From Lachnospiraceae bacterium V9D3004 (GTDB lineage Bacteria; Bacillota; Clostridia; Lachnospirales; Lachnospiraceae), in contig JHWW01000013.1 of NCBI GenBank assembly GCA_000621985.1, positions 33,631-97,630 on the forward strand: a DNA stretch of 64,000 nt, given 5' to 3'. A program made the translations under genes and the position numbers. How positions within the stretch are numbered: position 1 is the first letter of the stretch; the number at the start of each line of letters is the position of its first letter. The notes under the pieces are model-generated. The model worked only from the letters and a program-made list of their open reading frames with translations, ran no database searches and was not told the origin of the DNA. Positions 1 through 9,900 of this stretch are shown piece after piece.

Positions 1-828
1 CATATAATCATATATCTCTTCATATGCTTTAATGAAATTGATCACCGTATCCTGATTATCCTTCAGATAACTCTCGCTTGCCACATGGAATACATAAGTG
101 TTAACGCCTATATCCGACTGCTTCATGATAGGCTGCCAGCCGACACTCATAAGCTTCTTGGCTTCATCACCGGTCGTCCACATGGCATCTGCCTGATCGG
201 TCTGCGCCATTGACAGTGAAGTTGCCGGGCTGTCAACCGGAACAACCTCTATATCATCTTTGTTAAGTCCTGCCTTCTCAAGTGTCTTTGCATCAAGATA
301 CTCAAGAAATGTTCCGAGCATTACCATTACTCTTGCTCCCTTAAGATCTTCGATCTTCTTGATCTTCTCCGGATTAACATATAATGCATAAGAACTTATC
401 TTTGACTGTTCCTCGAAGAACTTAAGATCAGTCTTGCCCTGTGTATTACCGAATCTGTTAAGTCCCGCGAAGTCCGTTACAAAACCGATATCTGCCTGTC
501 CTGTTGATACTGAATCAACTGTCTCAATTCCATTTGCGAATTCAGTGATCTGAATGTCAATTCCGTATTTATCCCATATTCCTTTTTCCCTGCCAAGCAC
601 TGCGAACCAGTGTGTTGAAGAACCGCTCATGACTGCGTATCTCACCGTGGTCTTTTCACCACTCTCGCTGCTTCCCGATTCATTTGCAGTATCTGATGAC
701 TCGGTTCCCTCTTTGGAATCGGTTGCCTGGTTATCCGATGAGCCGCCGCAAGCCGTAAGGCTTAATGTGATCGCCAGTCCCATGACTAATCCTGCTGCCG
801 TTTTTACTATTCTCTTTGCTTTGATCAT
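1..828 (-). CDS. ABC transporter substrate-binding lipoprotein (NMT1/SsuA type), C-terminus outside window
   Basis: Open reading frame on the minus strand that runs off the left edge (276 codons seen). It starts at 828 with AGGAGG a few bases upstream. The N-terminus is a lipoprotein signal peptide with the lipobox LTACGG, so the mature protein should be lipid-anchored at the outer face of the membrane. A Ser/Glu-rich linker follows, then a periplasmic-binding fold with the motifs VRYAVMSGSSTHWF, ADIGFVTDF and IKKIEDLKGARVMV, typical of the NMT1/SsuA/TauA family that binds sulfonates, nitrate or thiamine precursors. The ligand cannot be told. Permease and ATPase genes would be expected to the left of the window. 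A decayed relative lies at 6438-6948. Confidence 0.85.
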   Translation of the reverse strand, partial: MIKAKRIVKTAAGLVMGLAITLSLTACGGSSDNQATDSKEGTESSDTANESGSSESGEKTTVRYAVMSGSSTHWFAVLGREKGIWDKYGIDIQITEFANGIETVDSVSTGQADIGFVTDFAGLNRFGNTQGKTDLKFFEEQSKISSYALYVNPEKIKKIEDLKGARVMVMLGTFLEYLDAKTLEKAGLNKDDIEVVPVDSPATSLSMAQTDQADAMWTTGDEAKKLMSVGWQPIMKQSDIGVNTYVFHVASESYLKDNQDTVINFIKAYEEIYDYM

Positions 829-844
829 TATGATCTCCTCCTGA

Positions 845-1279
845 TATTAAGTAATGATTGTTCCGTATCAAATAACGGAAAATGATGAGTTCGCGGTTAT
901 GTTAACGTATGACACCATATATTGGCAACAAAAAGGCTTGCAAACGTTGTCAGAGCCGAAATATCGGAATTTGTAAGTGTTTTCTGGGTAGTTTTGAGAT
1001 TGTTATGTTGGAGCACGGAGAAGTTTTAGGCTAATATGTGCAAACGATTGCAGGATTGATGTGAACATATTCGACATTTTGATATAAGTCCTCATGGTGG
1101 ATGGACCTATATGTTAAGCTTTTATGACAATTGTCACATCATTTTTCTTACATTATTCACTACCATATTATTCCTCCGGGCTGTAGAATGATAGCAACAT
1201 CAGATGACGGTGTGCAAAGTAAGAACACTTAATGCAAACTTCCGGTGCTCACCGCATTCTTAAGAACGGAGGAATAATA
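845..1279. other. Intergenic region between divergent transporters
   Basis: This 435-nt gap lies between the divergent substrate-binding protein gene (minus) and the ABC exporter operon (plus), so it should carry both promoters. I see a perfect 12-bp palindrome TGACAATTGTCA at 1125-1136, which could be an operator, and a possible minus-strand promoter (TTGCAA, 16-bp spacer, TATATG) reading away from about 940-915. No small gene with a ribosome binding site was found. Confidence 0.4.
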
Positions 1280-2224
1280 ATGTCTAATATCATCGAAGTT
1301 AACAATCTCGTAAAACGTTACAAAGAACTCGTTGCACTTGATCATTTCAACCTTACGATAAAAGAAGGTGAAGTGTTCGGACTTCTCGGACCTAACGGTT
1401 CCGGCAAGACAACGACGATCAACTGCATCCTGTCATTACTCAGTTATGACAAAGGAAGCATTAAGGTGTTCGGCAAGGACATGAAGCCGGATTCTTACGA
1501 TCTTAAGAGAAAGATCGGAGTCGTACCTCAGAATGTCGCTGTATTCAATGAGCTTAGTGTATATGAGAATATCGATTACTTCTGCGGGCTCTACATTAAA
1601 GATGCCGCCACAAGAAAACAATACGTAAAAGATGCGATCGATTTTGTGGAACTCGGCGAATTCACGAAGTTCCGTCCCAAGAAATTATCAGGAGGTCTTT
1701 TAAGAAGACTTAACATAGCGTGCGGGATCGTACATAAACCCGAGCTCATATTCTTCGACGAACCGACGGTCGCAGTCGATCCCCAGAGCAGGAATAAGAT
1801 CCTTGAAGGCATTGCCGAGCTGAATAAGAACGGCGCAACCATCGTATATACATCACATTATATGGAAGAGGTTGAGCAGCTGTGTTCAAGGATACTGATC
1901 ATGGATAAGGGTAAGAGCCTTGCAAGCGGCACCAAGGAAGAGCTCAAGAACATCATTAAATGTACTGAAAAGATATCCGTTGAAGTGTGCGATCTTACAG
2001 AGGACAATCTTGAAGAGATCTCGGGACTTGCACACGCTTATGAAACCTCTTACGATGATTCGATCCTTAAAGTATCTTTCAGCGGCGGTCGTCACAACCT
2101 CGTTCGCGTGCTGGATTATCTCGGTGATCACGACTATTCTTTCGGAAGGATATATTCCGAACTTCCTACGCTCAATGACGTATTCCTTGAGATCACCGGC
2201 ACGGAGTTAAGAGACAGCGTCTGA
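1280..2224 (+). CDS. ABC-2 type transporter ATP-binding protein
   Basis: Nucleotide-binding subunit of an ABC-2 exporter, 314 residues. Start chosen at 1280 because GGAGG lies 7 nt upstream; an upstream in-frame start at 1232 lacks one. Walker A GPNGSGKT is at residues 37-44, the signature is LSGGL (136-140, instead of LSGGQ), Walker B is LIFFDEP followed by VDPQSRN (about 156-172), and the switch histidine is in YTSHYMEE (193). The C-terminal about 90 residues form the regulatory extension usual in CcmA/NodI-like exporters. It is followed by two ABC-2 permeases and probably drives drug, lipid or peptide export. A palindromic repeat fragment lies between this gene and the first permease. Confidence 0.92.
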   Translation: MSNIIEVNNLVKRYKELVALDHFNLTIKEGEVFGLLGPNGSGKTTTINCILSLLSYDKGSIKVFGKDMKPDSYDLKRKIGVVPQNVAVFNELSVYENIDYFCGLYIKDAATRKQYVKDAIDFVELGEFTKFRPKKLSGGLLRRLNIACGIVHKPELIFFDEPTVAVDPQSRNKILEGIAELNKNGATIVYTSHYMEEVEQLCSRILIMDKGKSLASGTKEELKNIIKCTEKISVEVCDLTEDNLEEISGLAHAYETSYDDSILKVSFSGGRHNLVRVLDYLGDHDYSFGRIYSELPTLNDVFLEITGTELRDSV

Positions 2225-2258
2225 GGACGATCGATCCGGATATATGATACCACCTGCC

Positions 2259-2303
2259 ATGTTCATTGATGCAAAGCTGCAATGAACCCGGGTGCTTAAC
2301 AGT
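2259..2303. repeat. Partial copy of palindromic intergenic repeat (family A)
   Basis: An inverted repeat GTTCATTG (2261-2268) / CAATGAAC (2280-2287) is followed by GGGTGCTTAACAGT (2290-2303). The same combination, a GTTCAT hairpin followed by GGGTGCTkAA, forms one end of the longer repeats at 54909-55058 and 59531-59692. This looks like a truncated copy sitting inside an operon, just before the ribosome binding site of the first permease. Confidence 0.6.
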
Positions 2304-2325
2304 AATCAAAAAGGAGGCACTGATA

Positions 2326-3474
2326 ATGTTCTTACATTATTTTAAATATACGATCAAGACTACTCTCCGCTCGAAGGAAAGCATATTCTGGTCATGCATA
2401 TTCCCGATCGCACTTGCTACTTTCATGTTCATGTCCTTCGGCAATGTATATAACAACACAGAGGTAATGAACCCTGTTAAGACAGCGATCGTTACCATTG
2501 ATGACAAAGTTAACAACAACGATATCTTCTTAACTATAGTAGACGAGCTGTCAAAAGGTGAAGATAAGTTACTTGAACCGGAATACACCGATGAAGAAAA
2601 AGCTCTTCAGATGCTTCGCGACAAGGATGTTGACGGAGTGATATATGTTGATGATAAGATCCACATGACTGTTCGCGAGGAAGGCTATGAAGCTACGATC
2701 CTCAGTACATTTCTTAACCAGTACAGCCAGAAGCAGAGTCTTATCGAGAACATCGCGAAGAATAATCCTTACGCGTTAAATGAAGGGATAGTATCAATAA
2801 CAGCAGCATCAACCAATGCCTGCAGAGAGCTTAACACAAGTAACGGCAACCAGGATAACCTCGTCAATTATTTCTATGCGATATTCGCAATGAGCTGTCT
2901 CTTCGCAGCATTTTCCGGAAATGACAGGATATTCTCAATTCAGGCTAATATAACCAGTCTCGGAGCAAGACGTGCTACGGCGCCTACGCATAAGTCGATC
3001 ATAATCATATCCGAGTTCCTTGCTTCAAGCCTTATCCAGTTCGTAGTAGAATGTATCACGTTAGTTTATATGATATTCGTTCTCGGCATCGACTTCGGAG
3101 ACAAGATACCTGCGATCTTCCCGATACTGTATCTCGGTTCGGCATGCGGCCTTGCGATCGGAATGATAATCGGAGCTCTTCCGAAACCTGCATCCGAAGG
3201 CGCAAAGATCGGTATTACGGTATCATTTACAATGGTATTAAGCGTTCTGGCAGATCTCTGCGCAAATGGTATTAAGGATCTTATTGAGCACAATGTTCCG
3301 ATCATCAACAGACTCAATCCCGCTGCACTCATATCGGACGCATTCTATTCTCTTAACGTATACGACACTTATTCAAGATACTTAAACAACATCGCACTGC
3401 TCGGAGGCATTACAGTCGTTTTGTGTATAATAAGCTTTTTAATGATCAGGAGGAACCGCTATGCAAGTTTATAA
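2326..3474 (+). CDS. ABC-2 type transporter permease, subunit 1
   Basis: Membrane subunit of the exporter, 382 residues. The start at 2326 follows AAGGAGG; the longer frame from 2266 has no ribosome binding site. One N-terminal membrane segment (FWSCIFPIALATFMFMSFG) is followed by an extracytoplasmic domain of about 150 residues, then a cluster of five or six hydrophobic segments (from VNYFYAIFAMSCLFAAFSG onward) and the motif INRLNPAALISDAFYSL, usual in ABC-2 (ABC_membrane_3/YhgE-like) permeases. The stop overlaps the next gene by 14 nt, so the two permeases are translationally coupled and probably form a heterodimer. Confidence 0.88.
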   Translation: MFLHYFKYTIKTTLRSKESIFWSCIFPIALATFMFMSFGNVYNNTEVMNPVKTAIVTIDDKVNNNDIFLTIVDELSKGEDKLLEPEYTDEEKALQMLRDKDVDGVIYVDDKIHMTVREEGYEATILSTFLNQYSQKQSLIENIAKNNPYALNEGIVSITAASTNACRELNTSNGNQDNLVNYFYAIFAMSCLFAAFSGNDRIFSIQANITSLGARRATAPTHKSIIIISEFLASSLIQFVVECITLVYMIFVLGIDFGDKIPAIFPILYLGSACGLAIGMIIGALPKPASEGAKIGITVSFTMVLSVLADLCANGIKDLIEHNVPIINRLNPAALISDAFYSLNVYDTYSRYLNNIALLGGITVVLCIISFLMIRRNRYASL

Positions 3475-4609
3475 GTTATTTTTCAAGATATTAAAAACCC
3501 AAATTGGTCAGGTGATAATGTATATCGGTATATTCATAAGCGTATTGTCGATAGTTGCTTCTCAGCATGATTCGGACAGTAACAATGCATTCAAGATGTC
3601 TTCCATGCGTGTTGCGGTTAATGACCTTGATAATTCTTCCGCGAGCAAAGCGCTTGTTGAATTCCTTAAAATGGACAATGAGATCAAAGAGATCGACGAT
3701 TTTGATACGGAGACCGTTCAGGATGAATTGTATAACAGAAATATTCACGCAGCCATCACTATCCCTGCCGGTTATGAGAAAAATCTGTCAGACGGTATGT
3801 TCGAGGATGTCCTTGATGTATATTCGATACCGGGCACTATGATGTCAGATATCGTTACAAATGAACTCAACAATTATATGGGTAATGTCGGAGCGCTCAT
3901 CAATTCGGGCAGCAATACGGATAAAGCTCTTGCATCCGCAGCAAAGATCGCGGACACACATACCGACGTCGAGATACTTGAACATGAATCTTCGGAAAAG
4001 AGCATTATAAATTATTTCTTCTCATATATAGCATATATAGGATTATGTATATTATTCGTGGCCGGACTTCCGGCGCTTATGGTCATCAACAAAGAAAACA
4101 TCCGCTCACGTATACAGTGCTCTTCATACAAACTCGCCGGAATCAATTCGGAATCATTCCTCGGATTACTTACTTTCGGATTCGGAATATGTGTAATCTT
4201 CGCGATATTCTCACTTATATACCTGAAGGATGCAATGATCTCGGTAAATGGCGCATTATTCGTTCTTAATATGTTTGTTTACATTATATTATCAGCCGGA
4301 CTGGCATTCTTCATCGGACAGCTCATCAAGAAGGTGAATATGATATCGATCATTGCCAATGTTATAGGTCTTGGCTTCAGCTTCCTCGGCGGAGTATTCG
4401 TACCTCTGTCGGTCATGGATGAAAGCGTGATTAAGATTGCTCATTTCCTGCCGTCATACTGGTATGTCAGTGCATGTGACTTCATAAGCGACTTTAAAGC
4501 AGGTGACAATATCACGACACTTATGCAGTATATGGGAATTGAGATCGCATTCGCAGTTGTATTCTTCCTTGCCGGAGTAGTGACGATCAAGGCAAAGCAA
4601 AAGGCCTGA
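3461..4609 (+). CDS. ABC-2 type transporter permease, subunit 2
   Basis: Second permease of the same exporter, 382 residues, starting inside the end of the previous gene with AGGAGG just upstream. Same layout: an N-terminal membrane helix (IGQVIMYIGIFISVLSIVA), a large outside loop and about five C-terminal helices, with FLGGVFVPLSVMDESVIKIAHFLPSYWY, the conserved pre-C-terminal motif of ABC-2 permeases. Equal length and architecture to subunit 1 suggest a heterodimer with one shared ATPase dimer. No clear terminator follows; only a weak GCCTG/CAGGC stem is seen after the stop. The substrate is unknown. Confidence 0.88.
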   Translation: MQVYKLFFKILKTQIGQVIMYIGIFISVLSIVASQHDSDSNNAFKMSSMRVAVNDLDNSSASKALVEFLKMDNEIKEIDDFDTETVQDELYNRNIHAAITIPAGYEKNLSDGMFEDVLDVYSIPGTMMSDIVTNELNNYMGNVGALINSGSNTDKALASAAKIADTHTDVEILEHESSEKSIINYFFSYIAYIGLCILFVAGLPALMVINKENIRSRIQCSSYKLAGINSESFLGLLTFGFGICVIFAIFSLIYLKDAMISVNGALFVLNMFVYIILSAGLAFFIGQLIKKVNMISIIANVIGLGFSFLGGVFVPLSVMDESVIKIAHFLPSYWYVSACDFISDFKAGDNITTLMQYMGIEIAFAVVFFLAGVVTIKAKQKA

Positions 4610-4630
4610 CCGGTAAACAAAGCAACAGGC

Positions 4631-4658
4631 TTGACATGGTTATAATATATGGTATAAT
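4631..4658 (+). promoter_or_regulatory. Promoter of the DUF234 ATPase gene
   Basis: TTGACA at 4631-4636 and TATAAT at 4653-4658 are perfect consensus hexamers with a 16-bp spacer. The 5' leader that follows is extremely AT-rich and holds three near-copies of TTTTAATAAAA (about 4685-4730). Confidence 0.75.
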
Positions 4659-4775
4659 TTAGTTCAGATTGATTTTATTCAAAATAATTTTAATAAAATG
4701 GATTTTAATAAAAATATTTTTAATAAAAATTGTTTTGATAATGTTGATCTGAACTTTTATTATGGGGTGATAAGT

Positions 4776-6200
4776 ATGTTCATCGGAAGGAAAGAAGAAT
4801 TAGACACTCTTAATACCATATATCAAAAAAACGGATTTGATATGGTTGTTATGTACGGGCGCAGGAGAATCGGCAAGTCAACACTGTTGGCTGAATTCAT
4901 CAAGGACAAGAAAGCCATCTTCTTCACTGCTACCAAAGTCGGTGCGGACAGAAATCTGGAACTTATGTCCAGGCAGACTGCTGCCGTGCTTGATCCAAGT
5001 GTGATCAATGTATCATTTCCGACAGTTGAAGATCTATTCGACTTCATCACGGCCAGAATGACAGATGAGAAGCTGATAATAGTCATCGACGAACTGCCCT
5101 ACTGGGCCGAAAAGGACGAAGCATTATTATCCATTATACAAAAATATATTGATACTTCCTGGCTTGAAAGCAATCTTATGTTGATATTGTGCGGGTCTGC
5201 ATTAAGTTTCATGGAGGACAAGGTGTTAAGTGAAAAAAGTCCCGTATTCGGCAGAAGAACCGCCCAGATAAAGTTAGAAGCTTTCGATTACCTCGAAGCA
5301 GCCGAATTCGTTCCCAATTATACATATGAGGAAAAAGCAATATGCTACGGAGTGACGGGCGGTGTTGCGAAGTATCTGTCCCTGTTCGACCCTGACAAAT
5401 CACTGGATGATAACATCAAAGAGCAGTTTTTCAACAAAGCGGGATATCTCTTCGATGAGACAAGGAATCTGCTTACACAGGAATTTAACGACATCACTCC
5501 GGTCAACAATGTCATTGAGCGTATTGCTTCGGGCTCTGTTGCACTTAATATCATCGCTGATAAAGTACACGAAAAAGAAGCTACCGTAACTTACACTCTT
5601 AAGAAGCTTATGAGTGTAGGACTTGTCGACAAAAAATTGTGTATAACCGAGGAAAAAAACAAGAAAAAAGTCCAATATATATTGAAAGATCATATGTTCA
5701 GATTCTGGTACAGTTTCATACCCCAGGCATACAGCCTTATTGAGCTTGGCGCCGGTGCCTCTTATTATGATGCTGCGGTCAAACCAAAGCTTCATACATA
5801 TATGAGTTATGTATTCGAGGACATGTGCAGATATTATACTCTGAAGGCCGGCGTTAACGGAACCTTCGGAACTTTTATTACTTCTGTCGGAAACTGGTGG
5901 GGAAATGAGGTTCTGACTGACAGCACCGGCAAAAAATACCAGCAGACAGCAGATATTGACGTTGTGGGAATATCAGACATCGACAAGACATTTGTTGTCG
6001 GTGAATGCAAGTTCAGAAATGAAAATGCTGACAAGAATGTGTACGATACTCTTGTCAGAAGAAGCAATATAATAACATCCAGATATTCTTTGAAAAAACT
6101 ATTGATATTCTCTCTCGGGGGATTCACGAAGTGGTTTGATGAATGTGATGACGAGAGACTTATGCTTATCGGACTGAAGGATATGTATGAGGAGGTGTGA
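4776..6200 (+). CDS. ATPase_2/DUF234 family P-loop ATPase
   Basis: Cytoplasmic ATPase of 474 residues. The frame opens at 4698, but 4776 (MFIGRKEELDTL) is the usual family start and has GGGGTGA upstream. Walker A is GRRRIGKSTLL (about 25-35) and Walker B is LIIVIDELPYW (about 100-110). A winged-helix stretch follows (ATVTYTLKKLMSVGLVDKK), then the DUF234 signature FRFWYSFIPQAYSLIE. The C-terminal part has DIDVVGISDIDKTFVVGECKF, which matches the D...ExK core of PD-(D/E)XK nuclease-like folds. Members are widespread in archaea and anaerobes; their cellular role is not firmly established. It stands alone with its own promoter and terminator. Confidence 0.88.
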   Translation: MFIGRKEELDTLNTIYQKNGFDMVVMYGRRRIGKSTLLAEFIKDKKAIFFTATKVGADRNLELMSRQTAAVLDPSVINVSFPTVEDLFDFITARMTDEKLIIVIDELPYWAEKDEALLSIIQKYIDTSWLESNLMLILCGSALSFMEDKVLSEKSPVFGRRTAQIKLEAFDYLEAAEFVPNYTYEEKAICYGVTGGVAKYLSLFDPDKSLDDNIKEQFFNKAGYLFDETRNLLTQEFNDITPVNNVIERIASGSVALNIIADKVHEKEATVTYTLKKLMSVGLVDKKLCITEEKNKKKVQYILKDHMFRFWYSFIPQAYSLIELGAGASYYDAAVKPKLHTYMSYVFEDMCRYYTLKAGVNGTFGTFITSVGNWWGNEVLTDSTGKKYQQTADIDVVGISDIDKTFVVGECKFRNENADKNVYDTLVRRSNIITSRYSLKKLLIFSLGGFTKWFDECDDERLMLIGLKDMYEEV

Positions 6201-6242
6201 ACATCACACCCCATTGTAGAGCCAACCCGGCAAGTGACTGCC

Positions 6243-6277
6243 AAGCTGAATTCATTCAAGAAGAATTCAGCTTTTTT
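6243..6277 (+). terminator. Rho-independent terminator after the ATPase gene
   Basis: Perfect 11-bp stem AAGCTGAATTC (6243-6253) / GAATTCAGCTT (6263-6273), 9-nt loop, followed by a T run to 6277. Confidence 0.9.
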
Positions 6278-6278
6278 C

Positions 6279-6307
6279 TTGTCAAAACTTCCATTAAATG
6301 TTAAATA
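6279..6307 (+). promoter_or_regulatory. Possible promoter of the decayed lipoprotein gene
   Basis: TTGTCA (6279-6284), 17-bp spacer, TAAATA (6302-6307), directly after the terminator and about 130 nt upstream of the pseudogene start. Imperfect -10, so only a candidate. Confidence 0.35.
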
Positions 6308-6437
6308 ATTAAGAATATACTCATAAATATTAACTAATTCTATTACTTATATAAATTATTAATGATTATATGTACTGATCATAGCCTACTTTAGAATTCC
6401 ACGGACTCGCATAATTACATATTGAAAGGAGCAGCTT

Positions 6438-6948
6438 ATGAAAAAGAAACTTCTGTCACTATTTTTATCATTTACTATGATTCTGTGTCTTATCACCGAT
6501 AGCGGATGCAGCTCAAAAAAAGGAATATCAACCAACATGGTTTGCATAGCCGTGCAACCTTCCGCAGCATTTATACCAATGTTCATTGCAAGGCACAATG
6601 GCTACATAGAAGAAGCACTCAAAGAATACGGAGTAAGTGTTATATGGTATGATTACGAATCAGGTCCTCCTATGAACACATCACTTACCAACTGTGAGAC
6701 AGACCTTTGTGTATACGGTGACGTACCGACGGTATCCGACCTGACTAACGGTCAGGAACGTGAGGTCCGCTCAGGCAGCTGATTCGTATGCAATTCTCGT
6801 TCTTAATGATTCGGATATTAAGTCGGCTACAGATCTCAAAGGCAAAAAAGTCAAGGTTCGGACTGCGGTCTTGCCGGTACCAACACAATGGTCAGACGCG
6901 TTTAATACTGCAGGCTTCAGGTTACTACTTTCATCTTTATTCTCTTAA
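6438..6948 (+). pseudogene. Remnant of an NMT1/SsuA-type substrate-binding lipoprotein
   Basis: The 5' end is well preserved: ribosome binding site AAAGGAG, start at 6438, lipoprotein signal with CLITDSGCSS, then VCIAVQPSAAFIPMFIARHNGYIEEAL and TDLCVYGDVPTVSDLTNGQE, all matching the N-terminal lobe of NMT1-family binding proteins. Near 6760 the frame shifts: the continuation SYAILVLNDSDIKSATDLKGKKVKV, a strongly conserved family motif, is in another frame. A further frame change and truncation follow before about 6948. The 3' end collides with the convergent large gene ending at 6917. Two thirds of a normal protein are missing, so this is not functional as a binding protein. Confidence 0.85.
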
Positions 6949-9900
6949 ACTTCTTTCCGTTCCACAGATAAGTTAATTCAACCGTCTTATACCCTTTTTT
7001 ATTAATGGTCACAACGATCTTGGCATTTTTCTTAAGTTTGGATTTAATTTTAAGATCGTACTTTTTCTTTCCCTTTATGGTGTGTTTTTTATATTTTCTT
7101 GAACTGATCTTAATCTGGATCGTTACATCCTTCACGGACAGTTCAACTATTATCTTCTTATTTTCCTTGTCGTAAGTGATCTTTGCTATCTTAAGTAATT
7201 TCTCTATAAGGGCATTCTTGTCATTAACTGTCTGCATGTTCGTCGGATCCGGCGATGCCGTAGGCACGACCACTGCCGTTGGTTCGGGTGGTTGTGTCGG
7301 AGGCGTGGTCGGCCAAATGATCAGAACCGGTGACGATGGCTGAGCCGTGGACGGCGCATCGATGATCACCATGTTCGATGTCGGCGCCGGTGTCGGACTT
7401 GTTGTCGCTGATGGATCTGGTGTTGATATTGGGGCCGGTGTTGGGCTTGTGGTAGCCGTTGGTGCTGCTGTTGCTGTCGCAGTCGGTACTGCGGTCGGGC
7501 TCGCTGTTGCGGTTGGTGCCGTGGTTGGGCCCGTCGTTGCCGGTGGCGCCGGTGTTGAACTCGCTGTCGCAGTTGGGCCCGTCGTCGCGGTCGGCGCAGA
7601 TGTAGAACTCGCCGTTGCAGTTGGCGCCGAGGTTGCTGTCGCAGTTGGCGCTGCGGTCGCGGTCGGCGCAGATGTAGAACTCGCTGTCGCCGTTGGCACC
7701 GGTGTTGAGCTCGCTGTCGCAGTTGGCGCTGCAGTTGCGGTCGGCGCAGATGTAGAACTCGCTGTCGCCGTTGGCGCTGCGGTCGCGGTCGGCGCCGGTG
7801 TTGAGCTCGCTGTCGCTGTTGGACCCGGCGTTCCAGTTGGTGCAGGTGTTGAGCTTGCCGTTGCGGTTGGCGCTGCGGTCGGGCTCGCTGTCGCAGTTGG
7901 CGCTGCAGTTGCTGTTGGCGCCGAGGTTGCTGTCGCTGTTGGACCCGGCGTTCCAGTTGGTGCAGGTGTTGAGCTTGCCGTTGCGGTTGGCGCTGCGGTC
8001 GGGCTCGCTGTCGGCACCAGTGTTGGAGGAACGATCTCATTTATTGTGCCGTCACTGCACACTGTTCCAGCCGGATACCATACTTCAGAGGAAAGATTAA
8101 TATGAAGTGCCGGACGGACACATATTATATTATAATCTGCATTATATGAATCGCCGCTTCCGTTTCTGTGTATGGTCATTGCCTGATGATCAAACTGACC
8201 CGGTGAACGAAGCCACCACAAACATCCGAATCTTTCTCTGTGCGCACCGTTATGTACTGCAAAGTCAGACACGTGAGTTCGTCTTGTCTTTGACTGTTCT
8301 GACCAGTCTTCGGCAAAGCCGTACTCTTTGTTGGTGACTTCCTTGTAACTTAACAGGAAGACTCGGTCTTTTGTATTGTTACCCGCATGGGTTGACCATA
8401 TCGGAGTCTTTTCATTAATTACGGAAGTTTGCTTTATTGCTGCCTGTTCCGACGAATTGAAAGCTTCCTCAAGAAAATAACCGTTCAGCCATTCACGAAC
8501 AGTACTGGTTTCCCATATTCCGCTTGCGGTTGAATTGTCGTACATCCTGCAGTCAAGACCTTCATCCGCGAGGAGGAAAGCATCGTCACCGTCCACTGAC
8601 AATACTCTCCACTTGATGGGACGTTTTGCATCATTTGTATCGGCGATGTCATCACCGTTTGAATCGTCCCACCAGTAATTGCCGAACCATATACAATCCC
8701 ATGTGGTCTCAACCGACTGTGAATCATTATCTCCTACCACTATTTCCTGATCAACCACTACCGGATCATCAATACCATAAGATATTCCCGCCACAGGAGT
8801 CGAAGTAGGTTTCGGTGAAGGAGTCGGCCCATGTATTACATGTGATTCTGCCTCATCACTGCACACCTTTCCGGCATATAACCACGAAGACTTCGACAGA
8901 TTAATGTGTAATGCCGGACGTACACATATAGCGTCATTATCTACATGACCATAAGACTCCATATATCCGTCGTCATCCACATTCATTGCAGTACCGTTAT
9001 GCTGGCCCGGAGTTCGAAGCCACCAGCAGCCTGCATCAATATAATCTCCGACCTCATCCTTGTATCCGCCATTTTGATAGGCAAAATCCGTGACAAATGC
9101 ACGTCTGCTTCTTGTACATTCGTACGCTTCGGTAAAACCGTAATTCCTGTTTACAGCCTCAGCATAATTAAGCAGATATATACTGTCATACGTATTGTTG
9201 CCGGGATACGCATTATCGCCCCATAATCCTGATAATGTATTCAGGTTATATGTCTGAATTATCGCTTCTTTCTCGGAATCGTTGAAAGCATCATTCATGA
9301 AATCTTCATCTAACCATTTACGAAGCGAACAGCTCTCCCATGTAACTTCATTAAACCCGTTGTTGTATGGCTTACAATCAAGACATTCGTCTGCCAGCAA
9401 AAATGCATAATCACCATCTACCGCCAACACTCTCCACTTGATGGGGAGCTTCGCATCCTGCCTGTCGGCAATGTTATCACCATTTGTATCTTCTTTCCAA
9501 TAATTACCAAAGTATATGCAGTCCCATGTAGACCTGACAGTCTGCACATCTCCGGCCGGATCTGTCTCGTTATCTTCTTCCACAACCGGATCAAATAAAC
9601 CGTAAGGATGTCCCGTAGGCCATGCTGTCGCGGTCGGCCTTGGGGTTGCTGTCGCGGTCGGTACCGCTGTTGCCGTTGCGGTAGGTGCCGCGGTTGCAGT
9701 AGCTGTCGGCATCGCTGTCGAAGTAGCAGTCGGCGCTGCAGTTGCCGTCGCTGTCGGTCTTGCGGTTGGTGACGCTGTTGGTCTTGCGGTTGCTGTCGCT
9801 GTTGGTCTTGCGGTTGCCGTTGCTGTCGGTCTCGCTGTTGCCGTCGCAGTTGGCCTTGCCGTAGCCGTTGGCCTTGCCGTAGCCGTTGGCCTCGCGGTTG

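Noticed and set aside
7366..8040. 224-codon Gln/Arg-rich minus-strand frame
   Set aside because: Another frame of the repeat linker; composition only reflects repeats.
7347..8105. 252-codon plus-strand frame rich in Val/Ala/Gly
   Set aside because: Antisense shadow of the Thr/Pro-rich linker; periodic composition keeps all frames open, no ribosome binding site or domain.
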